Assembly: GCA_947000775.1 (NCBI GenBank)
Contig: CAMQGK010000144.1
Location: forward strand, 9,671,501 to 9,735,500
Origin: Pterois miles
Taxonomy: Eukaryota; Chordata; Actinopteri; Perciformes; Scorpaenidae
DNA: 64,000 nucleotides
Direction of reading: 5' to 3'
Shown here: positions 22,857 through 33,839 of the stretch, one piece after another
How the letters are laid out: each line of letters opens with the position of its first letter
Numbering within the stretch: position 1 is the stretch's first letter
Notes under the pieces: model-generated
The model's input: only the letters and a program-made list of their open reading frames with translations
Told to the model about the DNA's origin: nothing
Database searches by the model: none
Made by a program: the position numbers and the translations under genes

Positions 22857-23172
22857 CTATAGACCAAAAAAAGAGGAAAGGTGAGTAACTGACTTACAGA
22901 GATTGGGTGGCCGGGAACATGACTCCGACATATTGCTAATGTTGCTTTGTGTCTGCTGAATGTGGAAATAGGTGACTGTGTGCTGACATGTTTGCCTTTA
23001 AACCTTTATAAGGTGATGATATGTCAATGTCAGCTGTAAAGATTTTTCTGCTGGCCAAAAATCCAAAAAGCTTGTTGTCCCCTTAATGCAAACCAAATTT
23101 ATACTGTGCTTTTTGACTATGACTCCCTCCTATTGGTTGTCATCGTTTATGTTATTTTTATGTGATATGTGA
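22857..23172. other. Non-coding stretch
   Basis: Nothing recognised. Confidence 0.4.
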
Positions 23173-23250
23173 TGTGTGTGTGTCTGTGTGTCTGTGTGTC
23201 TGTGTGTCTGTGTGTCTGTGTGTCTGTGTGTTTGTGTGTTTGTGTGTGTA
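23173..23250. repeat. (TCTGTGTG)n minisatellite
   Basis: About seven copies of an 8-bp unit, tctgtgtg, the last two as tttgtgtg, flanked by plain TG. It produces spurious Cys/Val-rich and His/Thr-rich frames on both strands. Confidence 0.95.
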
Positions 23251-24370
23251 CATACATGGCCACTTGTGAGGGAACTCCAAGTCCTGCTGCAGTGAGAGAG
23301 AGAGCCAGTACACACAGCGGGCCACAGGCAGAGCCATCGATCGGTCTCGTCAGGGTTCAGGGATATAGATGAGTTACAAAACCGCCATTAATTACAAATC
23401 ACTTCTGCCATGAAAGTCGATTAGAGCGAAAAGCAGCAAAAAAAGTCAGTATCAAACAAAGAAAAGTGATAGGGCGTGCACATTTCTCATCCAAAGATGT
23501 CTTTGGCTCGGCAGGCCTCCTTGCTTTTCCCCTCATCTCCCGAGCTTTCACATTTTTACAAGTCTTGTGTAATTAAAGTTGTTGGTTCCTTTGTGATTAT
23601 TTGTGGCTGCTGTTAATCAGTAATTAGATGTGTGGATTAATTAATGCAGATGCATGTTTTATCCATATTCAATAAGCATGTTCCACTGCCCTATCACTGA
23701 GCACATAATCAATACCCCCGGACCGTGATAAATTATGGTCCATAATCGTGCATATATTCACCATGTGTTGAGCCTTATGCAATGTGCATATAAAGAGCCG
23801 CGATACAGTCGTGAGCAGGTGCAGGGTTTACGATGATCCACAGGCAGGTTCACAGACGGTCCCTGTCAGCGCCACTTGAGAGAGTCCCTGCTGTCTCAGA
23901 CAGGTTGCAGTAGAGCCGTGCTTTGCATTAAAATTGCAAGAAACACTCTTCAGCTGCACACAGTCTCTCCACCGCACCCTTTCATTCTACAAGGCAAAAT
24001 AAAGTGTTCTTGTACTTTAAACTACATATAGGCTGCACCTTATTTTCTCCAGGTCTCACCCACTCTGTGTTCCCACTCTGTCCTCCTGCCCTCTGTTTTT
24101 CAGTACAGCTGCACCTGTCTCTGATCCTCCGTTGTTATTTTTTGGAGTATTTTTTGGAAATAGACTGCTGTCTGTGATTAATGTTTGGTGTGTAGTTGTG
24201 TATGTAAGCAATCACAATTCATCCGTGAAGTCTGCTCTTCCTGGGTCTGACAGGCATGCCTGGGCACACAGAGCTCCGCAGTGTCTTCTACTCTATAAAG
24301 CTGATTTCAAATACAGCCATTTCAGAGGAGATGCACCGCAGTGGCATGAAGCAAGCAGGCTAAACAGATC
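23251..24370. other. Single-copy-looking stretch, possible conserved non-coding DNA at 23560-23830
   Basis: The part at 23560-23830 is repeat-free and rich in homeodomain-like taatta/attaat cores (agtaattagatg, ggattaattaatgcag) with a small interrupted palindrome, ggaccgtgataaattatggtcc split as ggacc/ggtcc arms. Regulatory function is only a guess. Confidence 0.3.
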
Positions 24371-24404
24371 AACAGCTTCCCTCTCTGTCTCTCTCTCTCT
24401 CCCT
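24371..24404. repeat. CT-rich tract
   Basis: Short tctctgtctctctctctctc run. Confidence 0.7.
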
Positions 24405-24667
24405 GAGCCTCCGCTTGCATTCCCTCTGTTTTATTGTGACAAGACACAGCAAGTCATGGCTTGAATACCAACGCGATAATTCTTGACAGTCTCCCTTTTA
24501 TTTGTCTGCTATCGCCCTGATAAGATGATTTTCACTCTCCGGGTTTGTTTTGTCTTGGCAGAGATGGCCAGGATGAGTGAGCTCATCCTCTCTCTCTCAT
24601 TTTGTCTTTTCCATCAGTTGTGGTTCTCCTTATATTCCAGACCACTCTTTCTCACACACATATTGCA

Positions 24668-24710
24668 GTGTGTGTGTGTGTGTGTGAGTGAGTGTGTGAG
24701 TGTGAGAGAG
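24668..24710. repeat. (TG)n tract with GAGTG interruptions
   Basis: gtgtgtgtgtgtgtgtgagt then gagtgtgtgagtgtgaga. Confidence 0.9.
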
Positions 24711-26392
24711 TCGGAGAGCATAAGATGATTATGGGAAGATGCCACGCAGAGGAGAAATGTGTCCAGCCAAGCTCACACAGAAGAGAGTATTAGGAAATAA
24801 TGGTGTGTGAATGCTTGGATAGATTTGTGGAGATGTGGTACTTCATCACATAGTAAAAGAGAGTAAAAATCTCTGTGTCCATTATTCTGTCATTTCCCTT
24901 TGTTTTCTCTCCTATTAACACACCCCTGAGGCACATCTGGAGGCCGTTATTTTGTTGCTGTCTAGTGTCATCACTTGTGTGTAATATGAAATAATAATTA
25001 ACGTACCACAGACAAGTGCCTGCGATCAGGATCTGCATGCAAAATTAACATGCTAGAGAGCGTTTGGGTAGAAGCTCAATGATGACTCATAGGGGGATTA
25101 AACTGGGTCAGGAAATGATTCGGTGTAAGCTTATATCAAAATTATGGCCATGTTATGTTGCCAAAGCCATCTCTGGTCTCCGCAGTGTGTGTTGAGCTGA
25201 ATAAAACACTGTAACAGGTTAGTAGCCTGAAAACAGGATAAATTTTGCTCGATAAGCCCACACAATAGTCCATTAAATTATTGTGGGTCACAAAACAAAC
25301 AGGCTCCTAGAGAAGTTTGAAAGCCACTCCAGCGGGGTGGATAGAAATCTGGAGCCCACTTGATGACGGTGCCAGACACATAACACACACAGGGCTGCAG
25401 AATAGGAGACTGGATATTTTGGCACACAAACCAGCACTCAGAGCAAAGCCTATCTGTCCACAGAGCTAGCTTTCCCCCCTCATGTCTCCCTCCAAGGCTG
25501 GAACGGGAGTTAATTGTTCTCATGATGGTGTCAGGTGGCGGACTTGATCAACGTTAAAGGATCATTCCCGGTGACATTACCTCTTGAGAGGGAAAGACAA
25601 ACTATATGAGAATGGGTACTCTGTTTATGTGACATCTGACAAGGTAAAAAGACACACTTTGATTGCTTTTGCTCTATTGGAATCACAAAATCAATAGGGC
25701 AGCATTGCTCATATACACATCAGCCTCCTTGTTAAAGTATACAGGCTAAACCGATCAACCGCTGCCACTTCACAACTCACTCGACTCCCCTTGGTTTAAT
25801 TTAATGAGATTTTATTCTCACAGGACTTCCAGTTTAAATGTATATGTTTATCTGTAATGCACAAGGTTGTTTTACAAGTTCAAGCAGTCTGAAATTTTGG
25901 GGTCATCTCATCACAAAAGAATCGGCTATGGCTATATAAGATCCAGAAAAAAAAACATCATCACCAAACATAAGTGCACTGCTCATGGATAATCTCAGGT
26001 GAACCACTGGTCTGATATAATCATTCAATGTAAAAAAAGGTATAGTAGAAATTAAAATAAATTAACTTAACAGCTGATTTATGTGTCTTGGGGGCAATTC
26101 TAAATACATATACTGTATAAATATGATTGTGTCTAACACCTATGTTAATTAGACCACAAGTCCTGGATAATATTCTTATGATTATTATACAGACTTAGCT
26201 GTCCAAATAAAGTGACTTTACAATGAGCTAAACATGTTGTAAACTGTTTTGTGTAATTGACAGAATCCCTAAAATATTTTAAAAATATTCATATAGATCC
26301 ACAAGGTGCTCCTGTCACCAGGGTATAGCGCTATTTGTGTAGTACCGGCGTGCACCATGCGTATGTGCACGGTTAAGTTGCAGAGGTTTCAA
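24711..26392. other. Single-copy-looking non-coding stretch
   Basis: No repeat family or gene recognised. Open frames at 24790-25038 and 25278-25523 (minus) have no visible domains. Confidence 0.45.
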
Positions 26393-26406
26393 AGGTTACG
26401 TAACCT
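26393..26406. promoter_or_regulatory. 14-bp palindrome containing a TTACGTAA bZIP-type site
   Basis: aggttacgtaacct is a perfect palindrome. Its core TTACGTAA is the known site of PAR-bZIP/E4BP4 (NFIL3) factors and of C/EBP-type proteins. Whether it is used here cannot be told from sequence; single sites occur by chance. Confidence 0.25.
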
Positions 26407-26599
26407 ATGGTGTCATGTTTACATCTAAACTACTGTCTCAGAAGAAAGGGAAATAATGAGTTAAATATAAGCCTACCAATAAGTTATTTTCTGTTTGTAT
26501 TTGAAATGTAGGTGGCAGTATTTAGCAGTACTTATCTGGAACGACATGTTGTATTCACATAGTACTGTTTACAGCTTTTTACAGCCATGCTCCAATATA

Positions 26600-26840
26600 A
26601 TCTGTTCATCAGGGACCACGCTCAGGGACTACGCTATTTTTTTATTACTGCTGCCAGCCAGCGCTTTAGCGACTAGTTGGACGAGATCTGACTTTTTCAG
26701 TCCCAATATCGATACCTGTGCTTTGGTATTGATACCGAGTACTGATCCGATATCAATGTTTAATTAATCAGCTGTATGCCTCACTATGTGGAAGTGACTG
26801 GGATCATTCTTTTATGTGTAAGACAACATTAAACTTAACT
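26600..26840 (-). mobile_element. hAT-like element fragment, related to the one at 61031
   Basis: The complement of ctgactttttcagtcccaat (26689-26708) matches gggactgaaaaagtcgga at 61211-61228. It is followed by tatcgatacctg...ggtattgataccg. Ends not resolved. Confidence 0.45.
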
Positions 26841-28839
26841 TTAACATTGCTTTCCTAACTTTTATAAAACAAATGTAATATATAGTGTATATAGTGTATA
26901 AACATAGAAATTAATTAAATATATCGACCCCATTGTCGTGGATTTTTGTTATATTTTCCTTTTAGAAATGCAGAGACATGACCTGCATCCCGGTGAAGCT
27001 GTAGCGATGACAAGGAGATAAAAACTGTGTTTATGTAGAGTATTAAAAGCAACACATGAAGCCCACATATAATGAGATCCTCCAGTGGTGTGCACTCTGA
27101 AGAAAAGCTTACAGATGTTACCATCTGCCGTGTTTCACCCTGTTGTCTAGAGAGTGCAGGGACTGGAGAGGAAAAACGGTGCATTAAGTATTAAATTTAG
27201 ACATGTTGCTAGAAGAACACTAGGTTTGACCTGTTTTGATATGAACACACAGGTGGCTAGAATAATTCAGTGATGTAAAGCAATTATGTATGTGATGTAC
27301 TGGATGCACTGTGCTGTACAGAACAGGTGATCTGTAGGAAATCTATAATGAAAACACGGCTATGGCATTCATGCATGCATGAAGTTCATTGTGTATTATT
27401 TTGAAATGTTTTGGAAAGATTTTGTAACCACCACCCACTTAAATTGTAACCTAGGTTTTAAATAAATCACTCTGCTCATCCCTGCCTGTTCCTCTTACTG
27501 CATTTATGGCCCATAAAAAAATAATGAAAAAGAAACACTTAGATGCAAGATCGCAGTCTACTAATGTTCAGTTACGCGTGATGAAAATGTTTGATTGCGT
27601 TCCTCATTCTGGAAATCCAGTGAGAGACTGCGGCAACACGTCTGCAGATGCCTCCATGTAAATCTTGACCTGTGTAATAACAACAAAGCCTCACTTAATG
27701 GCTAAATGCATATCGACCGCGAAAATCCTGATCCTCTCCAAAAACCCAATGGAATGAACAGTACTGCAGAGCGAGACCTGGCATTGCAGAAAGAACGCCT
27801 GGCATTCCTCATTCATCATGTTGATTGGAGAGATCAATTCACATTTGTGCTTTCCTTGGCTTCCCCTCAGGCATATTTCAGGGCTGTGCTGTGTGGCAAA
27901 CCGTCCAAGTTTACCCCTTTTGCAACATGCCTGTATGCAGCTAGTGAAAGCTACTTGTTAGTGGTGCTACACAATGAGGCTTTTAATTTTTAGAATACAC
28001 AAAAAAGGACATTATCAGAGCCTGAGTGTATTGAAACCTATGCTGCAGTACCTCTCAGACCTTTCAGAGGGCAGTGCAGCTCTATGAGAGAAGCTGGCGG
28101 CCACCCGAGGGGGGGGAGATTGGTTTCTCTGAATTCTATCCCTCATTAGGTTCCATGCAGTGCCTGAATTACTTGCTGCATCTATCCATTAAAGTCCCTC
28201 TTTCTGTATACTGCTCACATTAAACACAGGTACGGTGCCTCGCTGGATGAATGCAGGGTGAAATCTGACCCCATTGCCAGTTCCATTTTGCTGTGGCTCA
28301 TTGCTATGGAGGCATTCACTGGTTGCTTTTTGTGTGACTGAAATGTTATATTCATATAGTCACAAAAAAAAAAAAGTTCTCGCAGCAAAAGAGCGACAGA
28401 CTGGACATTTTTGTTTGTTTTCACCAACTCCATTTGTGTCTGCCTCGTATTGTTGGGACCGTCGGCACATTGAGCACAACGCTGGCTAATCGGGGCGATG
28501 CGCTCGGAATCCAAATCTCCAGATATTCACTTGCTAATGTTGTGACAGCTTGTTAACTTATTCATTGGGCAGGAGGCTATGGAAGCTGACAGAGCGAGCT
28601 GAAGTTCATGTCTCCAGGCTCTACCCTTGTCCACTTGGCTCCCTGCTTTATCAAGGAGACTTAATTCATCGTGATGAGCAATCATCTGTGGGGTTAAGCT
28701 GCAACAAGTGCACTGACCTTTTTCTTGGCCTTTGCCACCGATTTGTCTTTAACCTATAACCTTGAACTCAGCCCCTATATGATGGTTCCACTATGTCAGA
28801 TGAGCAATTCCTCTGTTGACAGGGAATGATCTGAAAGCA
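26841..28839. other. Single-copy-looking stretch
   Basis: No repeat recognised. The 95-codon frame at 27706-27993 has an internal acceptor-like tract (cttggcttcccctcag) but no recognisable domain. A G8 run is at 28111-28118. Confidence 0.45.
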
Positions 28840-28847
28840 ATTTCTAT
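28840..28847. repeat. Target duplication of outer hAT MITE, left
   Basis: atttctat, matching atttctgt at 30412-30419 with one change. Confidence 0.75.
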
Positions 28848-29152
28848 TAGTGCTGCAATAATTAAGCGATTAGTTTTCAGCTGTTAAATTAATTGTGATT
28901 TTGATAATTGATTAAGTGGTTTGTGAAACAAAGTCAAAATTCTCTGATTCCAGTTTCTTAAATGTGAATATTTTCTGGGTTCTTTACTCGTCTGTGACAG
29001 TAAACTAAATATCTTTGAGTTCTGAGCAAATCAAGACATTTGAGGATGTCATGTTGGGCTTTGGGGAACACTGGTTGACATTTTTCACCATTTTCAGACA
29101 TTTTATAGACCAAACAACAAATCAGTTAATTGCAAAGATTTTTGACAGATTA

Positions 29153-29160
29153 ATCGACAA
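29153..29160. repeat. Target duplication of inner hAT element, left
   Basis: atcgacaa, identical to 30377-30384. It fits the hAT preference nTnnnnAn. Confidence 0.85.
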
Positions 29161-30376
29161 TAGGGAGGTTTATTGGCAAGAATCTGTGCATATGATGAGT
29201 AATGATTCAATATATTGCAACATATTGCAATACTATAAGCAAAGTGATATGTTTCCGTTTTCTTTTTGTTTTTAAGGAAAACTGTAATTGTATAAAGAAC
29301 ACACTGGCTACTCTGGAGACTAATATCATGATTACACATGATTACAATTGGACTCATTGGATCCACAAAAGTCTCATCCTTACATTAATAACCAGTTTAG
29401 ACTGTTTATGAACCCCAGTGTGCAGAAATATTCAAAAACACAATTTTTAGAATAGGTGAAAACAACACATCTGTCTAACATGCAAAAACTATTTTTTTTG
29501 CCCAAAACTGTGTGTGATTAGCATGAAGTGGCTGTATTTGTAAAGGAGAGACTCGTGGGTACCCACACGGGTTTATTAAGTCTTTGTCTGCACATACACA
29601 GATATTTTTAAAAATGGATATTTTCCTCCACGTTTGGGCCTTTTGTTCACACGCAAACAGAGTTTGGGTCACAGAAACGCCTTCTAAGGTGCACACTTCA
29701 AAAAGTCTGGTTTCTTTGTATCTGTGTGAACATGTAAAATGGACCCTTTGGGAAATGATGACATCCTCCATTCTTTTTGCGCATGCCCATTGTTGTTTTG
29801 TGTCATGAGTATGCACCAGAAACAAGAACAAAGATGGCAGACTACCAACTTTTTTATGTTTTGCTAACGCTGCTCAGACTAATTACTAGTTTACATTTAA
29901 AAATTATGACAGTCACAGGAGGCCAAAGCAGGGAACACATTTAACACATCAGGGTCGAATGGTGATTGAATACGCTTTTGGGCGATTGAAGGCAAGGTTT
30001 GGAGCATTCAGAAGGGCCATGGACATAAATCTGAATGACATCCCTTTCCTCAGATATATGCATGTAAAGAGACAGTGGATGACGGCAGTGATGACAGTCA
30101 TGCGGTTTGACCAGGAATCCCAGCCCGCCGCCAACAACAACTGTTATTGACTGTAATGAAGCTGAAGGAAAAGGAGTGATAGGCAAACAGAATTCCTCGA
30201 CCTGTAACTGGTGATTTAACATAATAAAGATTTTTTTTTTTTTTTAAATGGAGGGGAAAATATGCTTTTAAAAATATCTGTATAAATTAAAAATCTATAG
30301 TGTTTTGGAGAATCGATACAGTATCACAAAACATAATACTGTGGTACTTGTATATCAGTATTTTTTTACACCCCTA
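29161..30376 (-). mobile_element. Inner hAT-like element, 1.2 kb, inserted in the MITE
   Basis: Ends taggg(a)ggtttattggcaag (left) and tttttttacacccct then a (right) are inverted versions of taggggtgta. A perfect 8-bp duplication, atcgacaa, flanks it. Subterminal sequences (gattcaatatattgcaac; gagaatcgatacagtatcac) resemble other fish hAT ends, such as 62414. There is no hAT transposase; inside lies a PIF/Harbinger transposase fragment, so it is non-autonomous and either captured foreign DNA or was itself hit by another element. Confidence 0.82.
29941..30150 (+). pseudogene. PIF/Harbinger (HARBI1-like) transposase fragment
   Basis: Reads THQGRMVIEYAFGRLKARF, then RRAMDINLNDIPFLRYMHV, a tail without similarity, and a stop at about 30148-30150. 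R-V-(I/V)-E-x-x-FG-x-LK-x-RF is the hallmark of the last conserved block of DDE_Tnp_4 nucleases (PIF/Harbinger, HARBI1); the Glu there is generally taken as the third acidic catalytic residue. Earlier Asp-bearing blocks and the final hALHN(F/Y)CE block are missing. About 50 recognisable codons remain within the inner hAT element. No Harbinger ends were found around it. Expression cannot be judged. Confidence 0.75.
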
Positions 30377-30384
30377 ATCGACAA
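30377..30384. repeat. Target duplication of inner hAT element, right
   Basis: atcgacaa, identical to 29153-29160. Confidence 0.85.
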
Positions 30385-30411
30385 TGAAAATAATTGGTAG
30401 ACGCAGCCACA

Positions 30412-30419
30412 ATTTCTGT
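30412..30419. repeat. Target duplication of outer hAT MITE, right
   Basis: atttctgt, one mismatch to 28840-28847. Confidence 0.75.
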
Positions 30420-32269
30420 TTCGAAAACAAATTAAAGTCTTTGCCTCGTGGATAAAAGCACATCTGACACAAAAACAAGCAGAATAAAAAGACTGAAGGA
30501 ACACTAAACAAGACAGGAACCAAGATGAATTAAGCAAGTAATCATATTCGGCACTATAAGCGTCTCTATGCATTTGGACCACTTTGGTCTCCTTTTCATC
30601 GAGTGCTTTAGATAACAGCTGGGCTCCACTTTAAAGTAAACTCCAGCTGATGTATTGAGATTTTAATTGTGGCGAGTTATTTTGCTGGCAGTCCTCCTTC
30701 AGGAGCGGGAACAAAAGGCCTGCCTGTCGTCCCTCTTCGCCTCCCTCGCAGTTGATAATCAATGGAGGGACAGAGCTGCCAGCTATTGACTGAGGAGAGA
30801 TGAATGACACTGCTCCCAAAGGGTCCATTTGAATTTTGACAGGCAGGATTCAGAAGTCCTAGCCCTCCTTTGATGGTGCCAGGAAGAAGGCTTTTCACTG
30901 ACACATAGGAGGTAATACCAAGTGCTGATGCAGGGCTATGAGAGGACTGAAATACTTTAAGCTGCAGACTGGTGGAGATCATGTGTAGGCAGTTTAAATC
31001 ACTGCACACTGCATTCATTGAATACTACTTTTGCAGCTGTTTTGTATCCATTCTACAAGGAAGCTGAATCAATGGTGAATTGAAGCCGCGGCACACTGCG
31101 AAGCACATGGAACAAATGTCAACACAAGAGAAAAAGACTCTCACCTGGCCACTGGTGGGATGTCATAAAACCTCCCTACAAATGCTATTCTTTTCTTCTT
31201 TTCTGTGCAGCTCCTGTTCCAACCCCCCATTTATGTTGTGACAGCGTGAGTCATCTTCAAATGACTGCTGCCTTCAACACACACAGACAATCACTTTTAC
31301 CGCTGCCAAGGCCAATAGCCTTGGAATGAGCTTATGTTTTCAACAGTGTATGTTTGTCTGTCTGTTATCAGGATTACTCAGAAAGTTTGCAATGGATTTG
31401 AATGATTTTTTTTTTTTTGGAGGGGTTAGGTGTGGCACAATGAACAATCTGGATCATGATCATGATCCAGATTCCAGATCAGCCATAACATTAAGACCAC
31501 TGGGTATAAGACATGCATGGTGTAACTGATGACACGTTGATGACGCGGGGGGCAGGAGGTTGGGGGGTAGATATAACTTGTTGAAATTAGAGTTGAGTAA
31601 CCCTAACCCAAAGCACACTTGATGGTTGTTAGAAAGAGTAACGAGGACAGGTTAGGTGAGATTTTACTCACCTAAACTCACCGGCACCTTGGCGGAGGTC
31701 TGTGCACTCTAGTGCCACTCTGGTTCCCATTTCAATGCAGTTTGTACTTTATAAAATCAAGATGAACGCTTTAAAAAATGTTTTACACATGCTGTGCTTC
31801 GTTTGTCTTAGCAGTGACATGGCGGGAATTATGTGGCTGTATATCATCTTAAATCGGCAGCCCTCGCTCCCTCGTGTCTGATGTGTGGCTCCCAAGTGAG
31901 GATCTTGTTAATGCTGTAGCAAGCTGGTGACTGGCAGACACACCTGCTTGTCATGGATGATCACCCTATCTTGGGCAAACAAACTAAGCTGCCTGTAGAC
32001 CCCAGTAATCAAGCAATAGTACATATTAGTAAGACTTCACAGCCTGGAACCCCTGTTAGGATTAAAAGGATTTCTCCTTTACTGCATATTTCCATACATA
32101 AAAAAAAAAAGAATACCCATCAAGTTCATGTCACAGATTTAAAAAAATATGCTGGTATATTAAAATCAGTAAGACACTGTGCTTTCTCTGTTCAACATGC
32201 TGTATTTCAAACAGCATTTACAGCTCTTATTGTGTTAGCCCTCACATATCATTAATACTATTAATTCTA
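30420..32269. other. Mostly single-copy-looking stretch
   Basis: Holds a splice-like micro-segment at 31211-31245, a perfect palindrome at 31446-31473, the phrase atcagccataacattaagac at 31479-31498 (end of a widespread animal repeat, class uncertain) and G-rich DNA at 31546-31570. No gene is supported. Confidence 0.45.
31446..31473. repeat. Perfect 28-bp palindrome
   Basis: The left half aatctggatcatga is followed without spacer by its exact reverse complement tcatgatccagatt. It sits beside the atcagccataacatta repeat end and may be a junction of inverted element ends. Confidence 0.85.
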
Positions 32270-32949
32270 ATTATTGATTACTATCTTATTGTGGTTTTTA
32301 ACATTTTGCGATATGCCGAGTATGCCGATTAGATATATTGCAATTTATTACCTTTTTTTCAACTGAAAATTGTGCAGTTTGTCTGTTTTATCTGTTGAGA
32401 TAGAGATATTTTTCCTTCAAGGGACCTCTTTGAAAATGGCCATGCCAGTTTTGTTTTAGCCTAACTTTGAAGAGTTAAGCATTCTTCTTGTCAAAATAGC
32501 GTGACATGGTTGGTACCATTGTTGGTTTTCTATTTTCATATGATTCCAGGATCTTCACTCCGCCACGCCATCAGGAAGTTGATAGTTATTATAATAAAAG
32601 ACAGATACTTGACATCCATGTATCAATACAATATTGCTGTGCAAATATTGATATTATGCTGTATTGATTACCCCCTCAACTCCGGCTTCCTCCCTCAGTC
32701 CAAAGACATGCAGTTTAGGTTAATTGATGACTCTAAATTGCCCGTAGGTGTGAATGTGAGCGTGAATGGTTGTCTGTCTATATGTTGTCTGTCTCTATGT
32801 GCCCTGTGATGGACTGGCGACCTGTCCAGGGTGAAGCCCGCCTTCGCCCAATGCCAGCTGGGATCGGCTCCAGCCCCCCCGCAACCCCTAACGGAAACAA
32901 CCCCTAAGCGGTTGACGATGGATGGATGGATGGATGATTACCATCTCTA
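32270..32949 (+). mobile_element. hAT-like element interrupted by a SINE
   Basis: Contains ttgcaatttattaccttttt, ttgagatagagatatttttc, gaaaatggccatgccagttt, ttgatagttattataataaa and caatattgctgtgcaaatat in the order of a very common fish hAT-like repeat. It should end in gattacc...ccccta; here it ends in accatctcta at 32949 after the SINE. The left end is decayed. Confidence 0.6.
32673..32934 (+). mobile_element. 5'-truncated tRNA-type SINE, plus strand
   Basis: Same family as 5851-6179, opposite orientation. Shared phrases include ggcttcctccctcagtccaa, aattgatgactctaaattgc, ctggcgacctgtccagggtg and gggatcggctccagcc. The tRNA-like head is missing (5' truncation), while the (GGAT)n tail is kept. 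A perfect 8-bp duplication, tgattacc, lies at 32665-32672 and 32935-32942, so it inserted into the hAT-like element around it. Confidence 0.88.
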
Positions 32950-33439
32950 ATTTGTGACAATGAAAAACCATAACTGGTTTTACTTTTGTTTTGAATTTTG
33001 ATTACTGGTAGATATATTTGTTTGGAACACTGTGAAAATTGCAGCAAAAGCCTAAATATTCATACCTTTTGTTACTCTAGGTTTCCTTCTTCTTTATCTT
33101 CTACTGTAGCATGTAAATAATATATTGCACTTCATGTGCAAAAAGAGTTTCAGATTGTCTTCACAGATGTCTTTTTTGTCCAGGTCCACATGTGAATTCT
33201 CAGTTTTTGCAGTATAGTCTGCATTGATTTTTGGCCACTTGGCTGCAGTGAAAACAAACTGTAGACAGAGCACTGACGGATTATCATTTTGAGCTGATAT
33301 GGGAAACTTGTTAGGAAACATGCTAGCAGTTCTTAGTCACGTATCTGGCAGACATAGAGCCACATTAGCATTCAATTTGTAGCTGTTGAGTTGTATTTCT
33401 GTCCACATGACCAAATCTTTTCTACTTTTTGCTTTGTTT
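32950..33439. other. Non-coding stretch
   Basis: Nothing recognised. Confidence 0.4.
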
Positions 33440-33620
33440 TGGTCTCCACCGACTCAATAGGGAAATATCTGGCTTTTTTTAGCTACTAAGTTCATGAGCT
33501 AGTCACTAACTTTGTCTGTTTGTAGTTTGGTGCTGGACAGATAGTGTACAGTGAGTGTTTCAGAGCTTTTCCTTTGAAAACTGCTGTCTGCTATTTCTAG
33601 ACGCTATGCCAATGAGACTA
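33440..33620 (-). repeat. Dispersed repeat, four-copy family, inverted copy
   Basis: The complement reads actagctcatgaacttagta, cagatatttccctattgag and cggtggagaccaaaac, matching 17441-17585. Confidence 0.5.
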
Positions 33621-33839
33621 GAGTGGCTGAGCCTGTACATTAAAGTTGCGAGCCTTACAACCAGACAGATGAGTTAAAATACAATACAAGACCCTAGAGG
33701 GGAACTGCAGAGTAAGGTGATACTTATTTGTGGATTCCTTAATAAGAGTGACCCCTCATGCAGTACAGGTAGTCATCTGATCTATTGTTGGTATAAAATA
33801 TTGATGTACAGTTTTAAGGTTTGGGAAATGTGGTTACTG

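Larger units (their letters stand above)
28848..30411 (-). mobile_element. Outer hAT MITE (tag-gctgcaa family), split by a second element
   Basis: Left end tagtgctgcaataattaa; right end gaaaataattggtagacgcag, ending at 30411. The interior in reverse orientation matches the intact copy at 37435-37740 (complement of cattttatagaccaaacaac, gtttctttactcctctgtgac-like, ttttcaccattttcagacat). An 8-bp duplication, atttct(a/g)t, flanks the whole block. At 29161 the MITE is interrupted and resumes at 30385. Removing the insert and one copy of its duplication restores a MITE of about 340 bp, the expected size. Confidence 0.82.

Noticed and set aside
23173..23250. CRISPR-like regular repeat
   Set aside because: Tandem 8-bp units without spacers in a vertebrate-type genome; it is a minisatellite.
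23130..23372. His/Thr-rich and Cys/Val-rich frames on both strands
   Set aside because: Translations of the TCTGTGTG repeat.
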